Assembly (NCBI RefSeq): GCF_042675665.1 | Contig: NZ_JBHTJI010000001.1 | Coordinates: forward strand, 372,001 to 436,000 | Length of the DNA stretch: 64,000 nt | Direction: 5' to 3' | Source: Mariniflexile jejuense | Lineage (GTDB): Bacteria; Bacteroidota; Bacteroidia; Flavobacteriales; Flavobacteriaceae | In this document: one piece after another, positions 62,645 through 64,000 of the stretch | How the letters are laid out: each line of letters begins with the position of its first letter | Position numbering within the stretch: the stretch's first letter is position 1 | Program-made: the position numbers and the translations under genes | Notes under the pieces: model-generated | Told to the model about the DNA's origin: nothing | Databases searched by the model: none | What the model saw: only the letters and a program-made list of their open reading frames with translations

Positions 62645-63588
62645 TTTACTAATCGATTTACAATTTCTTTTACATGCAAAACCTCCTTAGTGTATTCAAT
62701 ACTTGGGCCAGCAACCCAAACCGTTTTATAAGTTGCTTTTGTAGCTGCTTTTTCGGTAGCTTTCATACCAATTGAAAACCGAATCAATTTAACCCATTTT
62801 TTGAGCTTTTTGTGTTTGTTTAAAACAGATTCTAACCATGTGGTTTTAGTGCCAATTTTTTTTACGTAAGGTGTGTTTATTACGGTACAAGGAGTTCCAG
62901 AAATACGCTCGGTCATTACAATATCTTTTGAACCGTACTCAATACAAGCTTGTTTGTATTCATCTGTTACATTGGCTTCAACGGATGCTATAAACGGACT
63001 TCCTACTGAAACTCCAGATGCGCCATAACTTAACATTTCATCAACATCTGCTTTACAACCAACACCACCTGCTGAAATTACTGGAATATTACAATTTAAA
63101 ACAAGGTCTTTAATTAATGTTTCTGGTGAAATATCACCTCTATGGCCACCAGCTTGATTGTTTACAGCTATTATGGCATCGGCTCCTAAAGCTTCAACTT
63201 TTTGTGCAAATTTTAAATCAACTACATCACAAAATACTTTAATACCTACTTTATGAGCTTGATTAATGGTTTCTTCTGGACTTCCTAATGATGTAATAAT
63301 AAAATCGCAACCTTCTTCACACAGTACATGTAATTGTTCTTTATACTTTATATTAGATTTATTTACTATCAAGTTAAAACCAAAAGAACCGCCTTCAACT
63401 TTAGCCGCTTTTAATTCTTGAATTGCATTTTTTAATTCTTCAAGCGTTCTGTAATTTAATGCAGGAATACAACCTGCTATACCACTTTTCATTGCTTCAA
63501 TAACCATAGCCGTATTAGATACCAAAAACATAGGCGCTTGAATAATTGGGTGCTTTATATTTAAAAGCTGTGTTAGTTTTGAAGACAT
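62641..63588 (-). CDS. NAD(P)H-dependent flavin oxidoreductase (nitronate monooxygenase-like)
   Basis: From ATG 63588 (MSSKLTQLLNIKHPIIQAPMFLVSN) it gives 315 residues of FMN-dependent TIM barrel in the 2-nitropropane dioxygenase/nitronate monooxygenase family. Motifs: IQAPMFLVSN, AGCIPALNYRTLEELK, GFNLIVN, DFIITSLGSPEE, VNNQAGGHRGD (catalytic His region) and VISAGGVGCKADVDEMLSYGASGVSVGSPFIAS. A longer frame starts at TTG 63648, upstream of the -7 box, and is not preferred. It has a promoter with a TATGCATGCATA palindrome, shared with the divergent gene at 63762. Confidence 0.9.
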   Translation of the reverse strand: MSSKLTQLLNIKHPIIQAPMFLVSNTAMVIEAMKSGIAGCIPALNYRTLEELKNAIQELKAAKVEGGSFGFNLIVNKSNIKYKEQLHVLCEEGCDFIITSLGSPEETINQAHKVGIKVFCDVVDLKFAQKVEALGADAIIAVNNQAGGHRGDISPETLIKDLVLNCNIPVISAGGVGCKADVDEMLSYGASGVSVGSPFIASVEANVTDEYKQACIEYGSKDIVMTERISGTPCTVINTPYVKKIGTKTTWLESVLNKHKKLKKWVKLIRFSIGMKATEKAATKATYKTVWVAGPSIEYTKEVLHVKEIVNRLVN

Positions 63589-63612
63589 ATTTATTTTTTT
63601 TATCAAATATAG

Positions 63613-63633
63613 CAAAAATATTATGCATGCATA
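63613..63633 (-). promoter_or_regulatory. Promoter with TATGCATGCATA operator, for the nitronate-monooxygenase-like gene
   Basis: Minus strand: TATGCATGCATA (63633-63622), one base, then TATTTTTG (63620-63613) as -7 box. The ATG 63588 lies 24 bp on. The palindrome is perfect. Two other promoters in the window have this plan. Confidence 0.72.
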
Positions 63634-63717
63634 ACACCTAATTATCAATAAGTTATAAAAATTTTATCATCGAATAAGCATAACTGATTGACAACATGAC
63701 ATTTATCATATTTTTAT

Positions 63718-63739
63718 TATGCGTGCATAGTTATTTTTG
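63718..63739 (+). promoter_or_regulatory. Promoter with TATGCGTGCATA operator, for the 63762 gene
   Basis: TATGCGTGCATA (63718-63729), two bases, TATTTTTG (63732-63739), then ATG at 63753/63762. Same arrangement as the minus-strand promoter 85 bp to the left. Confidence 0.72.
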
Positions 63740-63761
63740 ATAAAATTAAAATATGATTATT

Positions 63762-64000
63762 ATGAAAAAATTTGTTTTTATTTTATTGGTTTTTGGAATT
63801 AATACTCAAATAATTGCGCAAGAAATAGCCTTGGCAGAAGTTGAATTAGTATCAAACTATAATTATTTAACAGCTAGCACTACAGATATGCTAGCAAAAC
63901 CTGTTAAAAAATTAGAAGCTTCAGTTTTAGATTATAAAATGGAAAAATCTAGTGCTGAATATGATAAAGGTGAAATTTATAGTATTACTTTTAAAATACC
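63762..64000 (+). CDS. Secreted protein, 3' part outside window
   Basis: The frame from ATG 63762 (MKKFVFILLVFGINTQIIAQ) is a clear signal peptide; an ATG at 63753 in frame would add MII. About 79 residues are visible before the edge, with a mature start EIALAEVELVSNYNYLTASTTDMLAKPVKKLEASVLDYKM. No family recognised. It is divergent from the nitronate-monooxygenase-like gene with twin palindromic operators. Confidence 0.75.
   Translation, partial: MKKFVFILLVFGINTQIIAQEIALAEVELVSNYNYLTASTTDMLAKPVKKLEASVLDYKMEKSSAEYDKGEIYSITFKI

Noticed and set aside
1..64000. CRISPR arrays, tRNA genes, insertion sequences, prophage or integrases
   Set aside because: I looked for regularly spaced repeats, tRNA T-loop patterns and transposase motifs and saw none; only short palindromic elements and small heptamer repeats exist.

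Overview
The window is a low-GC, densely packed chromosomal segment from a member of the Flavobacteriaceae (phylum Bacteroidota), probably a marine gliding type. Several signs agree: promoters of the Bacteroidota type (a TAnnTTTG box at -7), no recognisable Shine-Dalgarno sequences, a type IX secretion system (T9SS) locus with PorP/SprF and SprB-like proteins, CarboxypepD_reg/TonB-plug modules, a CAL67264-type small membrane protein, and menaquinone as the quinone being made. No tRNA, rRNA, CRISPR array, transposase or prophage was seen. The one RNA gene is the small SRP RNA. This is core chromosome rather than an accessory island.

Layout. 0-5.5 kb: 5'-proximal bulk of ettA (cut by the window edge), a small membrane protein, a secreted GHL10-type glycosidase-like protein and an OmpA-type protein. 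5.5-7.6 kb: a four-gene leftward operon (FMN reductase, GNAT, MarR, pirin) whose promoter carries an inverted-repeat operator over the -33 box. 7.7-12.7 kb: acyl-CoA carboxylase beta, a secreted unknown, and a fusion of TonB-plug and von Willebrand A domains. 12.7-19.8 kb: a leftward run with menB, menA, an unknown secreted protein, a UPF0173 hydrolase, menC, a CPBP protease and menE. 20-35 kb: housekeeping genes (ung, holA, an ABC-F ATPase, SRP RNA), transporters, lipoproteins and a glycosyltransferase. 35-50 kb: the T9SS cargo/partner locus, with a 2744-residue SprB-like protein and PorP/SprF, then a PorP/SprF-coiled-coil protein, a second T9SS cargo and a beta-helix protein. 50-55 kb: a small secreted protein, a broken Fic gene, mnmE, an unknown protein and cvfB. 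55-59 kb: DUF2853, menD, isochorismate synthase and a hotdog thioesterase. 59-64 kb: GNAT, DUF1801, GH43, aldo/keto reductase, a YfiM-like protein, a nitronate-monooxygenase-like enzyme, and the start of a secreted protein.

Genes working together: the two men clusters, about 36 kb apart, supply MenF, MenD, MenC, MenE, MenB, MenA and a probable DHNA-CoA thioesterase. MenH and the final methyltransferase are not in the window. The SprB-like protein and the PorP/SprF gene directly after it form a typical T9SS cargo/anchor pair.

Most notable: (i) three copies of a GC-richer palindromic intergenic element whose terminal arms co-vary; (ii) three promoters sharing a TATGCRWGCATA palindrome directly upstream of the -7 box, two of them divergent in one intergenic region; (iii) a Fic gene whose single lesion is a TGA replacing the Gly codon of the HPFxDGNGR active-site motif; (iv) two heptanucleotide tandem repeats inside the G domain of mnmE; and (v) a TonB-plug/vWA fusion. 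None of these amounts to a proven new system. Items (i) and (ii) are the best leads for undescribed biology.
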